Shown here: positions 19,429 through 27,500 of the stretch, in pieces
How the letters are laid out: every line of letters begins with the position of its first letter
Numbering within the stretch: the stretch's first letter is position 1
Source: Bifidobacterium saguini DSM 23967
Lineage (GTDB): Bacteria; Actinomycetota; Actinomycetes; Actinomycetales; Bifidobacteriaceae
Assembly (NCBI RefSeq): GCF_000741715.1
Contig: NZ_JGZN01000003.1
Coordinates: forward strand, 186,001-250,000
Direction: 5' to 3'
Length of the DNA stretch: 64,000 nucleotides
Notes under the pieces: generated by a model
Seen by the model: only the letters and a program-made list of their open reading frames with translations
Told to the model about the DNA's origin: nothing
The model's database searches: none
Translations under genes and position numbers: made by a program

Positions 19429-20049
19429 TTACTTCACGACCTTGAAACCACCGGTCCACGGGGTCTGCTCGGTAACGCCGAGGATGATCTGCAGGGCGCC
19501 GTAGCCCTCAAGATACTGGGCGCGCTTCAGCGGGCCGGCGTCCACGGTCTTCAAGCCCGCACCCTCGATGAAGGCGGCGACGGACTTCTTGGCGTCCTCA
19601 TCGTCGGAGGCGAGCTGCACCACGGTCGGAGCGCCATCGTTCTCGCCGGTGGCGAGAGTAGCGGCGAAGGTGGTGTTGAAGCCCTTGACCACCTTGGAAT
19701 TCGGCAGCTTAGCGGACACATACTCGGCGGCGGACTTGAAGCCTTCCGGCAGAGCCAGGTCGAAGGTGGTGAAATCGATCGGGTTGGCAACGTCCACCAC
19801 GGTCTTACCGGCCAGCTGATCGGCGTAGGCGGCGAGCACTTCGTCGTAGGCCGGGAACGGGAGGGCCAGAACCACAATATCGCCGGAGATGGTGGCTTCG
19901 CCTAACTTGGCGCCGGTGACGCCTTCGGCTGCGGCGGCGGCCTTGTCTGGGTTGCGATCGATGACCTGCACGGAAGCGCCGGACTTGACTGCGATGCCCG
20001 CCACTGCGGAACCGATGTTGCCTGCGCCGAAGATGGTGATGTTGCTCAT
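19429..20049 (-). CDS. NADP-binding oxidoreductase, F420-reductase (NpdG) superfamily
   Basis: A 206-residue Rossmann protein with FGAGNIGSAVA at the N-terminus (GAGNIG at residues 8-13) and the coenzyme strand VVLALPFPAYDEV. It also carries KVVKGFNTTFA, the segment conserved in the NADPH:F420 oxidoreductase / predicted dinucleotide-binding family. Bifidobacteria are not known to make F420, so the partner may be FMN or a small metabolite. The start at 20049 has AAAGGACTC upstream; the longer open frame to 20151 lacks support. It is convergent with the GH1 gene and divergent from the PadR gene. Confidence 0.82.
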   Translation of the reverse strand: MSNITIFGAGNIGSAVAGIAVKSGASVQVIDRNPDKAAAAAEGVTGAKLGEATISGDIVVLALPFPAYDEVLAAYADQLAGKTVVDVANPIDFTTFDLALPEGFKSAAEYVSAKLPNSKVVKGFNTTFAATLATGENDGAPTVVQLASDDEDAKKSVAAFIEGAGLKTVDAGPLKRAQYLEGYGALQIILGVTEQTPWTGGFKVVK

Positions 20050-20269
20050 GATGAGTCCTTTCGATATGGGTGTGTACCTCGTCTTTGTTTTTTCTGCTGG
20101 CGATTGCTTCGGTTGGTGTTCCGCTGCGTTCGCGTTGATGCCAGTATGCACCTCAGCAAGAAATATTTCAAACTGAGATATATCGGAAAGGTTTATATCG
20201 AATTGAAAATGACTGAAATAAAAGGGTTTGTGAGCATTGCTGATAGCTTTGACTCGGGCGTGTCGTTCT

Positions 20270-20292
20270 GAGATATCTCGACTTGAGATATC
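20270..20292 (+). promoter_or_regulatory. Probable PadR operator
   Basis: The perfect palindrome GAGATATCTC at 20270 is followed by GAGATATC at 20285, just before the padR start. A related GAGATATATC lies at 20175. Short AT-rich dyads like these are typical PadR autoregulatory sites. Confidence 0.5.
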
Positions 20293-20304
20293 ATGGAAGG
20301 CATG

Positions 20305-20829
20305 ATGAACACGATAGAACTGATGACTTTAGGTTTCCTTTCCGAGGAACCCTTGTGCGGCTACCGTCTGCGCAAGAAGATGGAACAGCTGCAGGGCTAT
20401 ATGCAGGCCGTATCCGATGGCACCCTGCATTCGGTGACGAACAAATTCGTCAAGGCCGGTTATATCGGTGAAACCTTCAATGTGGTGAACGGCCGCCGGC
20501 TGCGTGAATTCCATCTCGAAGAGGCCGGGCGCGTCAAACTCATCGAAGAGCTGAAGGAAACCAGCGGCTACAACCTCACCAACATCACCAAATGGGCGGT
20601 TGTCATGTCGTTCCTCTCAGTGATTCCTGATGAGGCGGACCGTCGCGCTGTGCTCCAGCGCCGTCTTGACGTACTCGAATCCGACGTTCGCCGTCTCTAC
20701 AGCGACGGCGAAGGACCGATTGATAACGACAAGGTGGAAGATAAATACCGCCGTGCCATCATTCTGGTGCACGATGCCGAAATCGACGCCGAACGCCAAT
20801 GGCTGAAAGAGGAACTCGGTGTTGTCTGA
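20305..20829 (+). CDS. PadR-family transcriptional regulator
   Basis: DNA-binding repressor of the PadR family. The N-terminal winged helix (MNTIELMTLGFLSEEPLCGY onward to about residue 80, with GTLHSVTNKFVKAGYI) is followed by a helical dimerisation tail of about 90 residues. ATG codons at 20293, 20302 and 20305 are in frame. GGAAGG at 20295-20300 favours the last, though the spacing is short. It precedes an ABC exporter pair on the same strand. PadR proteins often repress linked drug or peptide exporters, so it probably controls that pair and itself. Confidence 0.88.
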   Translation: MNTIELMTLGFLSEEPLCGYRLRKKMEQLQGYMQAVSDGTLHSVTNKFVKAGYIGETFNVVNGRRLREFHLEEAGRVKLIEELKETSGYNLTNITKWAVVMSFLSVIPDEADRRAVLQRRLDVLESDVRRLYSDGEGPIDNDKVEDKYRRAIILVHDAEIDAERQWLKEELGVV

Positions 20830-20883
20830 TAGCGAAAGCCGAGAGAAAACGGCACAATAGAAGTACACGCTTCAACAAACAAT

Positions 20884-20914
20884 GCGAGGGCTGTTCGACG
20901 TAGAACAGCCCCGC
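20884..20914 (+). terminator. Hairpin between padR and the ABC genes
   Basis: GGCTGTTC pairs with GAACAGCC around a six-base loop, with outer GCG/CGC pairs. There is no T-tract. It may be a weak terminator or a transcript-stabilising hairpin just before the ATPase ribosome binding site. Confidence 0.45.
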
Positions 20915-20939
20915 ATGCTATGTGGTGGAAGGAGATGCA

Positions 20940-21644
20940 ATGGCCTATATCGAATTCGACCATGTGGTGAAGGAATATCCATCCGGAGGCGGCACGCCGA
21001 TTCGTGCGCTCGATGAGGCCAGCTTCACCGCCGATCAAGGCGAATTGACAGTGATTCTCGGCCAATCCGGAGCCGGCAAAACCACAGCATTGAACATCCT
21101 GGGTGGTATGGATGTAGCCACCTCGGGACGCGTGGTGGTTGGCGGGCGAGACATTACGGACTTCAGAAAGCGTGAACTCATCACCTACCGCCGCAACGAT
21201 ATCGGCTTCGTATTCCAGTTCTACAATCTGGTGCCCAATCTGACCGCACTGGAAAACGTAGAACTTGCCAGCCAAATCTGCCCCGATCATTTCGATCCGG
21301 CTGAAACGTTGCGCAAAGTCGGCCTAGGCGATCGACTCAATAATTTCCCGGCCCAGCTCTCCGGTGGAGAACAGCAGCGCGTATCCATCGCCCGCGCCAT
21401 CGCCAAGAAACCAAAACTATTGCTGTGCGATGAGCCAACCGGTGCATTGGATTACGAAACCGGCAAGGAAGTGCTCGAGCTCTTGCAGGACATTTGCCGA
21501 ACTCAGGGCATGGCGGTGATGATTATCACCCATAATTCTGCGCTTGCGCCGATGGCGCATAAGGTGATTCGATTCCGCTCCGGTAAGGTGACCAGTGAAG
21601 AAATCAATCCTAATCCGATGCCGATAGCTGACATTGAATGGTAG
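20940..21644 (+). CDS. ABC exporter ATP-binding protein, LolD/MacB type
   Basis: ATPase subunit paired with the FtsX-type permease that follows. Walker [10 protein letters not shown] is at residues 41-49, signature [14 protein letters not shown] near 141 and Walker [13 protein letters not shown] near 161, with the H-loop in IITHNS. The length, 234 residues, is normal. ATG 20940 has AAGGAG at a five-base spacing; an in-frame GTG at 20922 lacks one. The permease start lies within ten bases of its stop, so translation is coupled. Likely role: mechanotransmission-type export of, or defence against, peptides, under PadR control. Confidence 0.93.
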   Translation: MAYIEFDHVVKEYPSGGGTPIRALDEASFTADQGELTVILGQSGAGKTTALNILGGMDVATSGRVVVGGRDITDFRKRELITYRRNDIGFVFQFYNLVPNLTALENVELASQICPDHFDPAETLRKVGLGDRLNNFPAQLSGGEQQRVSIARAIAKKPKLLLCDEPTGALDYETGKEVLELLQDICRTQGMAVMIITHNSALAPMAHKVIRFRSGKVTSEEINPNPMPIADIEW

Positions 21645-21648
21645 GCGG

Positions 21649-24588
21649 ATGATGACTCGTGGTAGGCATGCGAAGACGCGGGCTCGGCGTGGACAGCTTG
21701 AGCGGCAGTCGCGGGCAAGTATGTGGTCTGCCGCATTTGCCAAGGATATGCTGCGTGCATGGGGCCGCAATTGGAAACGATTTGTATCTTTAGCAGTGAT
21801 TTCCATGCTCGGCGTGGCCGTACTTACCGGTATTTACGCCGGCTGCCGAGACATGTTCCAAGGTGCCGACCGTTTCTTCGACCAGCAGCGGCTCTATGAT
21901 ATCCAAGTCATTTCAACGTTGGGACTCACCAAGGACGACGTTTCCGCGTTGCAAGCCATCGATGGCGTGAAATCAGTGCAAGCGGAACGTACCGAATCCG
22001 CCACAGTCAAGGTCGACGGCTCAGACGAGTCGGTGACCTTAAGCGAAATCGGCGCGGACGGCATGAACCAGCCGTATCTTCAGCAGGGACGGCTTCCCAA
22101 GAAATCTGGCGAAATGGCGGTGACACGTAAATTCGTGCGCGATAGCGGGCTGAACATCGGTGATACGCTGACCGTCGCGCCGAAAACATCTACTGCTGAT
22201 ACCAATAGTGACGAGAACGATGCCGAATCGAATGAATCAGACGACGATACACCGCAATTCCCAACCAAACTCACCATCACAGGCATCGTGCTTGACCCAC
22301 TCGATTTACAGAACCCAGACGGTTACTCGCAAGGCGCGTTCCGCAGCTCCGCTACCTCCGAATACACATTTTTCCTACCGTCCGCTGGCGTAACAGGCAG
22401 CACATACACAGCCATCTCCCTTGAACTCGACGGCACTGCCGCATTTGATACCTTCACCGATTCCTATGATTCTGCTGTGCGCACAGTACGCGACCGCATC
22501 GAACAGCAGGTACAATCCAAGCGTCAGCGGGCACGCCGCCAGCAGCTCATTGATGATGCCAAACAGCAGATCGATGATGCGCGCTCGCAAGCGGATGCGA
22601 AATTCGCCGATGCACAATCGCAAATTGATGCCCAACGTTCGCAATTCAACGCCCAGGTTGATGCACTTATCCAAGCTCGAGGCGGCAAAGCCGGCGATGA
22701 TGCTCAGAGAAACGCAATCATCGCATCGAATACACAGCTCACTCAAGCCAAGCAACAGTTGGATGATGCACAAGCAAAACTCGACCAACAGAAAACCGAC
22801 ACCACCAGCCAGCTTGATGAACAGGAATCGAAGATTGAATCCGATATTCCGCAAGCGCGCTGGTATGTAAACACGCGTTCTTCGGCGGGCACGTTCTCCT
22901 CGCTCAAATCCGATTTGAGTTCGATTGAATCCATTGGCCGCGCGTTTCCTATCGTGTTCCTGCTGGTTGCCGTATTCATGAGTCTCACCGCCATGACCCG
23001 CATGGTCGAGGAGGAGCGCGGGCTCATCGGCACCTATATGGGGCTCGGGTATGGTTCCGCTGCCATCGCATCCAGATATGTGCTGTTCGCATTGCTGGCT
23101 TGCCTCATTGGTGGCGGGCTCGGTGACCTCATCGGTTTCCTTGGTATTCCGGCATTCCTGTTGATTGTGTTGGAAGGCATGTATGTGGTGCCGAATGTCA
23201 CGATGCTCTACGACTGGCTCTACGGTTCGGCGGGTGTGGCCCTGTTCGTGCTCGGTATTGGTGCGGCCACCATCGCCGCGTGCTGGGGTGAAGTGCGCCA
23301 GACTCCCGCTGCGCTCATGCGGCCGAAAGCACCAAAAGCCGGGTCGCGCGTGCTGTTGGAATACATCGGTCCACTATGGCGGCGCATGAAATTCCTCAAC
23401 AAAGTCACCGCTCGCAACCTGTTCCGCTTCAAAGGCCGCCTGTTCATGACCATCGGCGGCGTGGCCGGCTGCACCGCGCTCATCGTCTGCGGATTGGCCA
23501 TCAACGATACGGTGGATGCACTGCCTGCCACGCAGTATCAGGATATCTACCAGTATCAATTGATGGTGGTTACTGACCATGATCAGCTCGACGCGGTGCT
23601 ACAGAAGCTCAAGGACAACTCGCAGGTGCGCACAGCTGACAGTGCCAGTACTTTCGCCAAAGTCGAAAGCGGCGAACTGACCAATGCAGCCGAGGAATCC
23701 GAAACCGTGCAACTGGTCACTGTGCCGGAAGCCGCCGATCTCAAGGTCATCGCAGACCTACGCAACGTCGATGGCGGCGAGCCGATTGATGTGAGCAGTA
23801 TCGCCGGCAGCAATGGGGGAGTGATTGTCTCGCAAAGTGCGGCCAATGCGCTTGACGTGCATGCGGGCGATTCCATCACTGTGGAAAACGGCGATGCCGA
23901 GCGTGAATCCGTGCGCGTTGCAGCCGTCAGCAAATCGGTCATTGGCTCGGATATCTATCTGACTGCCGACTACTACAGTCGCATCTTTGGCACGAACGCA
24001 GATACTGCCGGCAGTGATAGTTCCGCGGACACCGTGGCCAATGGTGTAGCAATGAACGCGATATTCGCGCAATACCAAGGTTCCGATGATGACCAGATCG
24101 CTTACGCGGACAAGCTCGCCAAGGATGCCGATGTGCTGAGCGTGGTGAGTACGGCGGATATGCAGCGCGGTTTCAGCTTCGACCTGATGGGCGCGGTGGT
24201 GGCGCTGATCGTGGCGCTCGCTGGCGCGCTCGCACTGGTGGTGCTGTTCACATTGGCGAATACGAATGTGTCCGAACGCGTGCGCGAGATGGCCACGCTC
24301 AAGGTGCTCGGTTTCTACGATAGGGAAGTGCACAAGTACGTCAATCGCGAAATGCTGCTGCTGACGCTAATGGGCATCGCCGTAGGACTTCCGCTCGGCC
24401 GTTGGATTGGTGGGCTTTTGACTGCCGCGCTCAATATGCCGGGATTGTATTTCGCGGTGACCGTACGCTGGACCAGTTATGCGATTGCCGCCGTCGTGAC
24501 GCTGGCGTTCGCGCTGCTGGTGCAATTGTTCACGAACCCGGTGCTCGACCGCATCGACCCGGTATCGTCGCTGAAATCCGTGGAATGA
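21649..24588 (+). CDS. FtsX-like ABC permease with extracytoplasmic coiled coil
   Basis: About 979 residues. The N-terminal membrane segment (WKRFVSLAVISMLGVAVLTG) is followed by an extracytoplasmic domain of about 360 residues. That domain includes a long Gln/Asp/Ala-rich heptad coiled coil near residues 290-400. Three membrane segments follow (FxxVFLLVAVFMSLTAMTRM onward), then a second FtsX unit with another extracellular domain and three C-terminal segments. Two FtsX domains and a coiled coil are typical of gram-positive peptide-sensing or exporting ABC permeases. An alternative TTG start at 21634 overlaps the ATPase gene. Confidence 0.9.
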   Translation: MMTRGRHAKTRARRGQLERQSRASMWSAAFAKDMLRAWGRNWKRFVSLAVISMLGVAVLTGIYAGCRDMFQGADRFFDQQRLYDIQVISTLGLTKDDVSALQAIDGVKSVQAERTESATVKVDGSDESVTLSEIGADGMNQPYLQQGRLPKKSGEMAVTRKFVRDSGLNIGDTLTVAPKTSTADTNSDENDAESNESDDDTPQFPTKLTITGIVLDPLDLQNPDGYSQGAFRSSATSEYTFFLPSAGVTGSTYTAISLELDGTAAFDTFTDSYDSAVRTVRDRIEQQVQSKRQRARRQQLIDDAKQQIDDARSQADAKFADAQSQIDAQRSQFNAQVDALIQARGGKAGDDAQRNAIIASNTQLTQAKQQLDDAQAKLDQQKTDTTSQLDEQESKIESDIPQARWYVNTRSSAGTFSSLKSDLSSIESIGRAFPIVFLLVAVFMSLTAMTRMVEEERGLIGTYMGLGYGSAAIASRYVLFALLACLIGGGLGDLIGFLGIPAFLLIVLEGMYVVPNVTMLYDWLYGSAGVALFVLGIGAATIAACWGEVRQTPAALMRPKAPKAGSRVLLEYIGPLWRRMKFLNKVTARNLFRFKGRLFMTIGGVAGCTALIVCGLAINDTVDALPATQYQDIYQYQLMVVTDHDQLDAVLQKLKDNSQVRTADSASTFAKVESGELTNAAEESETVQLVTVPEAADLKVIADLRNVDGGEPIDVSSIAGSNGGVIVSQSAANALDVHAGDSITVENGDAERESVRVAAVSKSVIGSDIYLTADYYSRIFGTNADTAGSDSSADTVANGVAMNAIFAQYQGSDDDQIAYADKLAKDADVLSVVSTADMQRGFSFDLMGAVVALIVALAGALALVVLFTLANTNVSERVREMATLKVLGFYDREVHKYVNREMLLLTLMGIAVGLPLGRWIGGLLTAALNMPGLYFAVTVRWTSYAIAAVVTLAFALLVQLFTNPVLDRIDPVSSLKSVE

Positions 24589-24618
24589 TGGTGGCTGATA
24601 GGAGAAGGGAGCTCTGGT

Positions 24619-25290
24619 ATGGCAAAGCGCGTATTGAATCTCCCCTCGCCTGACTACATTGCGGCGCTATACGATGTGATGGAGCGCGAGCTTGGGACGA
24701 CCGACTGGTGGCCTGCCGAGACTCTGTTTGAAATCATGGTCGGTGCGGTGCTGACACAAAACACCGCATGGGGGAACGTGGATCGCTCGCTTGGAGCATT
24801 GAAAGACGCTGATGCTCTGGAGCCACATGCGATAGTGGAATTGACATCGGAAGAGTTGCAGGATTTGATCCGCCCATCCGGGTTCTACCGCAATAAGGCA
24901 AAAACACTGCAGTCATTAAGTCGGTGGTATATCGAACGGTGTGGTGCCAGGCCGGAAGGTGCGGTGGATATCGAAGATGATGAGCTGCGTGATGAATTGT
25001 TGGGATTGTTCGGCATTGGCGGGGAGACCGCTGATGATCTGGTGCTCTATGTGTTTGGCCGCCGCGCATTCGTGGCCGATACGTATGCGCGGCGACTTTT
25101 TGCATTTCTGGGATTTACTGTGCCGGTTGGCTATCCATCATTCCATAAGGCTTTTGAGCCAGCGGTGCTGGCCTCTGGGCTAGATGTTGCGCAATTACAG
25201 GAATTCCACGGCCTCATCGATGAATATGGCAAAGCGTATCGCACTGATGAGGCCAAAGCGGAATCATTCCTGCACGGCTTCAAGGTGTGA
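24619..25290 (+). CDS. Endonuclease III-like DNA glycosylase (MagIII-like), catalytic Lys absent
   Basis: HhH-GPD base-excision repair protein of 223 residues. MVGAVLTQNT (from about 40) and the helix-hairpin-helix LLGLFGIGGETADD (127-140) are family hallmarks, and the catalytic Asp is Asp154 in VADTYARR. In Nth the HhH motif reads GRKTAN with the lyase Lys; here that position is Glu136. The C-terminal 4Fe-4S cysteine set is missing. Both changes are as in Helicobacter MagIII, a monofunctional 3-methyladenine glycosylase, so removal of alkylated bases is the best guess. Ribosome binding site AAGGGAG. Confidence 0.82.
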   Translation: MAKRVLNLPSPDYIAALYDVMERELGTTDWWPAETLFEIMVGAVLTQNTAWGNVDRSLGALKDADALEPHAIVELTSEELQDLIRPSGFYRNKAKTLQSLSRWYIERCGARPEGAVDIEDDELRDELLGLFGIGGETADDLVLYVFGRRAFVADTYARRLFAFLGFTVPVGYPSFHKAFEPAVLASGLDVAQLQEFHGLIDEYGKAYRTDEAKAESFLHGFKV

Positions 25291-25450
25291 ACGCACCTTC
25301 ACCACCACATACCAGACGAGCAGCGCCACACGATGGCTGGTGGCGATGCCAATCATGCATTTTGCGTATAGCAAATCATCGTTGTTTTCTATTGGACGGA
25401 TGTGGGTATCAGCGATTCAATAGAGCTGAACTTGTAAGGGAGGAATCGAT

Positions 25451-25930
25451 ATGAGTAAGAAGATTCTGGTTACGTACTTTTCCGCCACTGGCACTACGCG
25501 TGCGGTTGCGGAACGTTTGGCGAAGGCTATTGGTGCGGATTTGACCGAGATTGAGCCGGCGGAGCCGTATACCGCTGCTGATGTGAACTGGCGTGATACC
25601 GCGAGCCGTTCGTCTGTGGAGCATGCACATCGTGAGATGCGCCCGACATTGGCCAAGCCGATTGACGTGAAGCCGTATGACGTGGTGTTCGTCGGCTACC
25701 CTCTGTGGTGGGAGACCGCGCCGCGCGTGGTGCGCACGTTCCTCGAAAGCGAGGATTGGGCTGGCAAGACCATTGTGACGTTCGCCACTTCTGGTTCCAG
25801 CACGCGTGGCGCCGATGGCGTGCAGTTGCACGATTCCGCGCCGGCCGCACATTGGGTCGCCGGCCGTCGTCTGGCTGCGAACGTCAAGGAATCCGAACTC
25901 GCCAAGTGGGTCGCCGGCCTCAATCTGTAA
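25451..25930 (+). CDS. Flavodoxin-family protein
   Basis: A 159-residue cytosolic FMN-binding electron carrier or reductase. The phosphate-binding loop SATGTT is at residues 11-16 after the first strand ILVTYF. The aromatic FMN-stacking segment is GYPLWWETAP, and the third loop is TFATSGSSTRG, as in Flavodoxin_4 proteins of gram-positive bacteria. The start has GGGAGGAATCG upstream. It is followed by an interrupted REP repeat and a cupin gene. The redox partner is unknown. Confidence 0.88.
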   Translation: MSKKILVTYFSATGTTRAVAERLAKAIGADLTEIEPAEPYTAADVNWRDTASRSSVEHAHREMRPTLAKPIDVKPYDVVFVGYPLWWETAPRVVRTFLESEDWAGKTIVTFATSGSSTRGADGVQLHDSAPAAHWVAGRRLAANVKESELAKWVAGLNL

Positions 25931-25944
25931 TTCACGCTATCCTA

Positions 25945-26090
25945 GGCTCCCCTTGTCAGGACATTGCCGTGAAGCAAACGGCAAGGCCGTTTGCAGGCAA
26001 TGTGCGAGGCGAAGGCGAGCCAATAGGCAGCGAAACGGAGTTCGTCGTCAATTGCAGGACGAGCTGGCGGCGTAGCCGACTGAGGGGTAG
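25945..26090 (+). repeat. REP-like repeat split by a ~100-bp hairpin insertion
   Basis: The left 16 bases (GGCTCCCCTTGTCAGG, 25945-25960) and the right part (GAGCTGGCGGCGTAGCCGAC onward, 26061-26090) together match the intact copy at 17652. Between them lies about 100 bases containing a strong hairpin, ATTGCC/GGCAAT around GCAAACGGC/GCCGTTTGC. CAGGAC occurs at both junctions (25957-25962 and 26056-26061). Confidence 0.75.
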
Positions 26091-26152
26091 TGGGTTTTGT
26101 GTGTGCCTGCAAAGAAATAAACAAAAGTACACAGATACCTGAAAGGAAACAT

Positions 26153-26551
26153 ATGGAAAATCCAAGCGCATTCCCGCTGGGCAAGCCGAATGATGCCTTC
26201 GCCCAGTATTTCGAAGGTCAAAGCTACCTGGCGCCGCTGGCCGGCGACGATCAGGTGAACGTAGCCAACGTGACCTTCGAGCCCGGTTGCACAAACCACT
26301 GGCATATCCACCACGGCATCTGCCAGATTCTGTTGGCCGTGGGCGGTCGTGGTTACTACCAGATCGAAGGTCAAGAGCCCGTGGAGCTGAAGCCTGGCGA
26401 AGTGGCCTACATTCCACCGGACACCAAGCACTGGCATGGTGCCGCGCCCACCGAGGCATTCGCCCATGTGGCCGTGATGCCCAAGAAGGAAGGCTCCTCC
26501 ACCGAATGGCTTGAACCAGTCGACGAGGAAGCCTACAAAAAGCTGGCGTAA
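26153..26551 (+). CDS. Small cupin-domain protein
   Basis: A 132-residue single-domain cupin. Motif 1 has metal-ligand histidines in NHWHIHHGICQILLAVGG, with Gly/Tyr in GRGYYQIEG. Motif 2 is PGEVAYIPPDTKHWHGA. This pattern matches the carboxymuconolactone-decarboxylase-associated/YhhW-like small cupins of anaerobes, whose substrates are mostly unknown. The start at 26153 has GAAAGGAAAC; the longer frame to 26090 runs into the REP element. A perfect terminator follows. Physical closeness to flavodoxin suggests redox or detoxification, as an inference only. Confidence 0.85.
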   Translation: MENPSAFPLGKPNDAFAQYFEGQSYLAPLAGDDQVNVANVTFEPGCTNHWHIHHGICQILLAVGGRGYYQIEGQEPVELKPGEVAYIPPDTKHWHGAAPTEAFAHVAVMPKKEGSSTEWLEPVDEEAYKKLA

Positions 26552-26556
26552 TGAGT

Positions 26557-26596
26557 AAGGCTTGATTCTTTTCACGAAGGAATCAAGCCTTTTTGT
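26557..26596 (+). terminator. Rho-independent terminator of the cupin gene
   Basis: AGGCTTGATTC pairs with GAATCAAGCCT and is followed by TTTTTG. It also faces the end of the minus-strand permease gene. Confidence 0.88.
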
Positions 26597-26618
26597 TAAT
26601 GGACAGACAAATTGCCCG

Positions 26619-27410
26619 CTACCGCATTTCCGGGGGCTTGTATTGGTCATCGGTGGTGAAGCAGGTGCGGTAGACCATCGTCATGATGAGGCTATCGGCC
26701 ACTAGGGTCAGTGCGGCGATGGCCGCAAAGACCACGAACTGGTATTTGGCGGCCTCAAGCGGGTCGCCGCCGGCGATGACCTGACCGGCCATCATGCCCG
26801 GTATCGTCACGATGCCGCAAGAGGCAAGCGTAGCGGTAGTAGGCAGCAAGCCCAGTCGAATCGAAGAGACAATCGAGGGACGAGCGGCCTCCCAAGCTGT
26901 GGACCCCAAGGCCAGGAGTGTATCAATCTCGTCGCGGCGCTCGTTCATACTCTCGTAGAATCGGCTCAACCCCACCGCCAGTGCGGACACCGTATTGCCG
27001 AGCAGCATACCGGTTAGCGGCACCACCAATTGCGGCGCATACCACGGGTGCGGGCGCACCACGAGTTCAGTGACCAATGAAATCATCAGCAGCATCGTGA
27101 TGGTCAGGCTGAGCAGCACCGGGCCGGCCAAGCCTTTCGGTACACCTTTGGCGCGCGAGAGAGTAATCTGCACAGCGGCCACCAACATCACTGCAATCAC
27201 CGCGAACACCAGAAATACATTGTTCGCGCGAATCACATAACCGATGATGAAGCCCATCGCGCACAATTGCAGTAGCGCACGGCATGCGGACCACAGCAGT
27301 GTCTTGCCTATGTTGATGCGCATGAGTTCGCTGATGCCAGCCGCAATGGCCACCATAACCAATGCGACCAAGAGACCCCAAATATCAATGTCGTATGCGT
27401 TACCGGTCAT
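26619..27410 (-). CDS. fetB: FetB/YbbM-type ABC permease (UPF0014)
   Basis: A 263-residue membrane protein with about seven hydrophobic segments. It carries conserved family blocks: NIGKTLLWSACRALLQL, VPLTGMLLGNTVSALAVGLS, ALGSTAWEAARPSI and TIPGMMAGQVIAGGDPLEAAKYQ. FetAB in E. coli exports iron and helps against oxidative stress; plant and other relatives have different substrates. The FetA-like ATPase gene lies upstream on the same strand with a REP-like unit in the 90-base gap. The symbol is by family; the substrate is not shown by sequence. Confidence 0.85.
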   Translation of the reverse strand: MTGNAYDIDIWGLLVALVMVAIAAGISELMRINIGKTLLWSACRALLQLCAMGFIIGYVIRANNVFLVFAVIAVMLVAAVQITLSRAKGVPKGLAGPVLLSLTITMLLMISLVTELVVRPHPWYAPQLVVPLTGMLLGNTVSALAVGLSRFYESMNERRDEIDTLLALGSTAWEAARPSIVSSIRLGLLPTTATLASCGIVTIPGMMAGQVIAGGDPLEAAKYQFVVFAAIAALTLVADSLIMTMVYRTCFTTDDQYKPPEMR

Positions 27411-27443
27411 GCCTGATGCTTTCCTTCATATGTTCACGGTTTA

Positions 27444-27490
27444 CTCCCCTCAGTCCGCTTAGCGGACAGCTCCCCTCAGAGAGGGGAGCC
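27444..27490 (-). repeat. REP-like repeat inside the fetA-fetB operon
   Basis: On the minus strand it begins GGCTCCCCT and ends GGACTGAGGGGAG, the same ends as the 17652 copy, with compensating changes in the central hairpin (GTCCGCTAAGCGGAC). It may modulate relative expression of the two genes. Confidence 0.72.
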
Positions 27491-27500
27491 ATTAGTGGAG

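Noticed and set aside
19181..19459. 92-codon minus-strand frame across array A
   Set aside because: Same repeat-derived AQLLPV peptide, overlapping the ends of two real genes.
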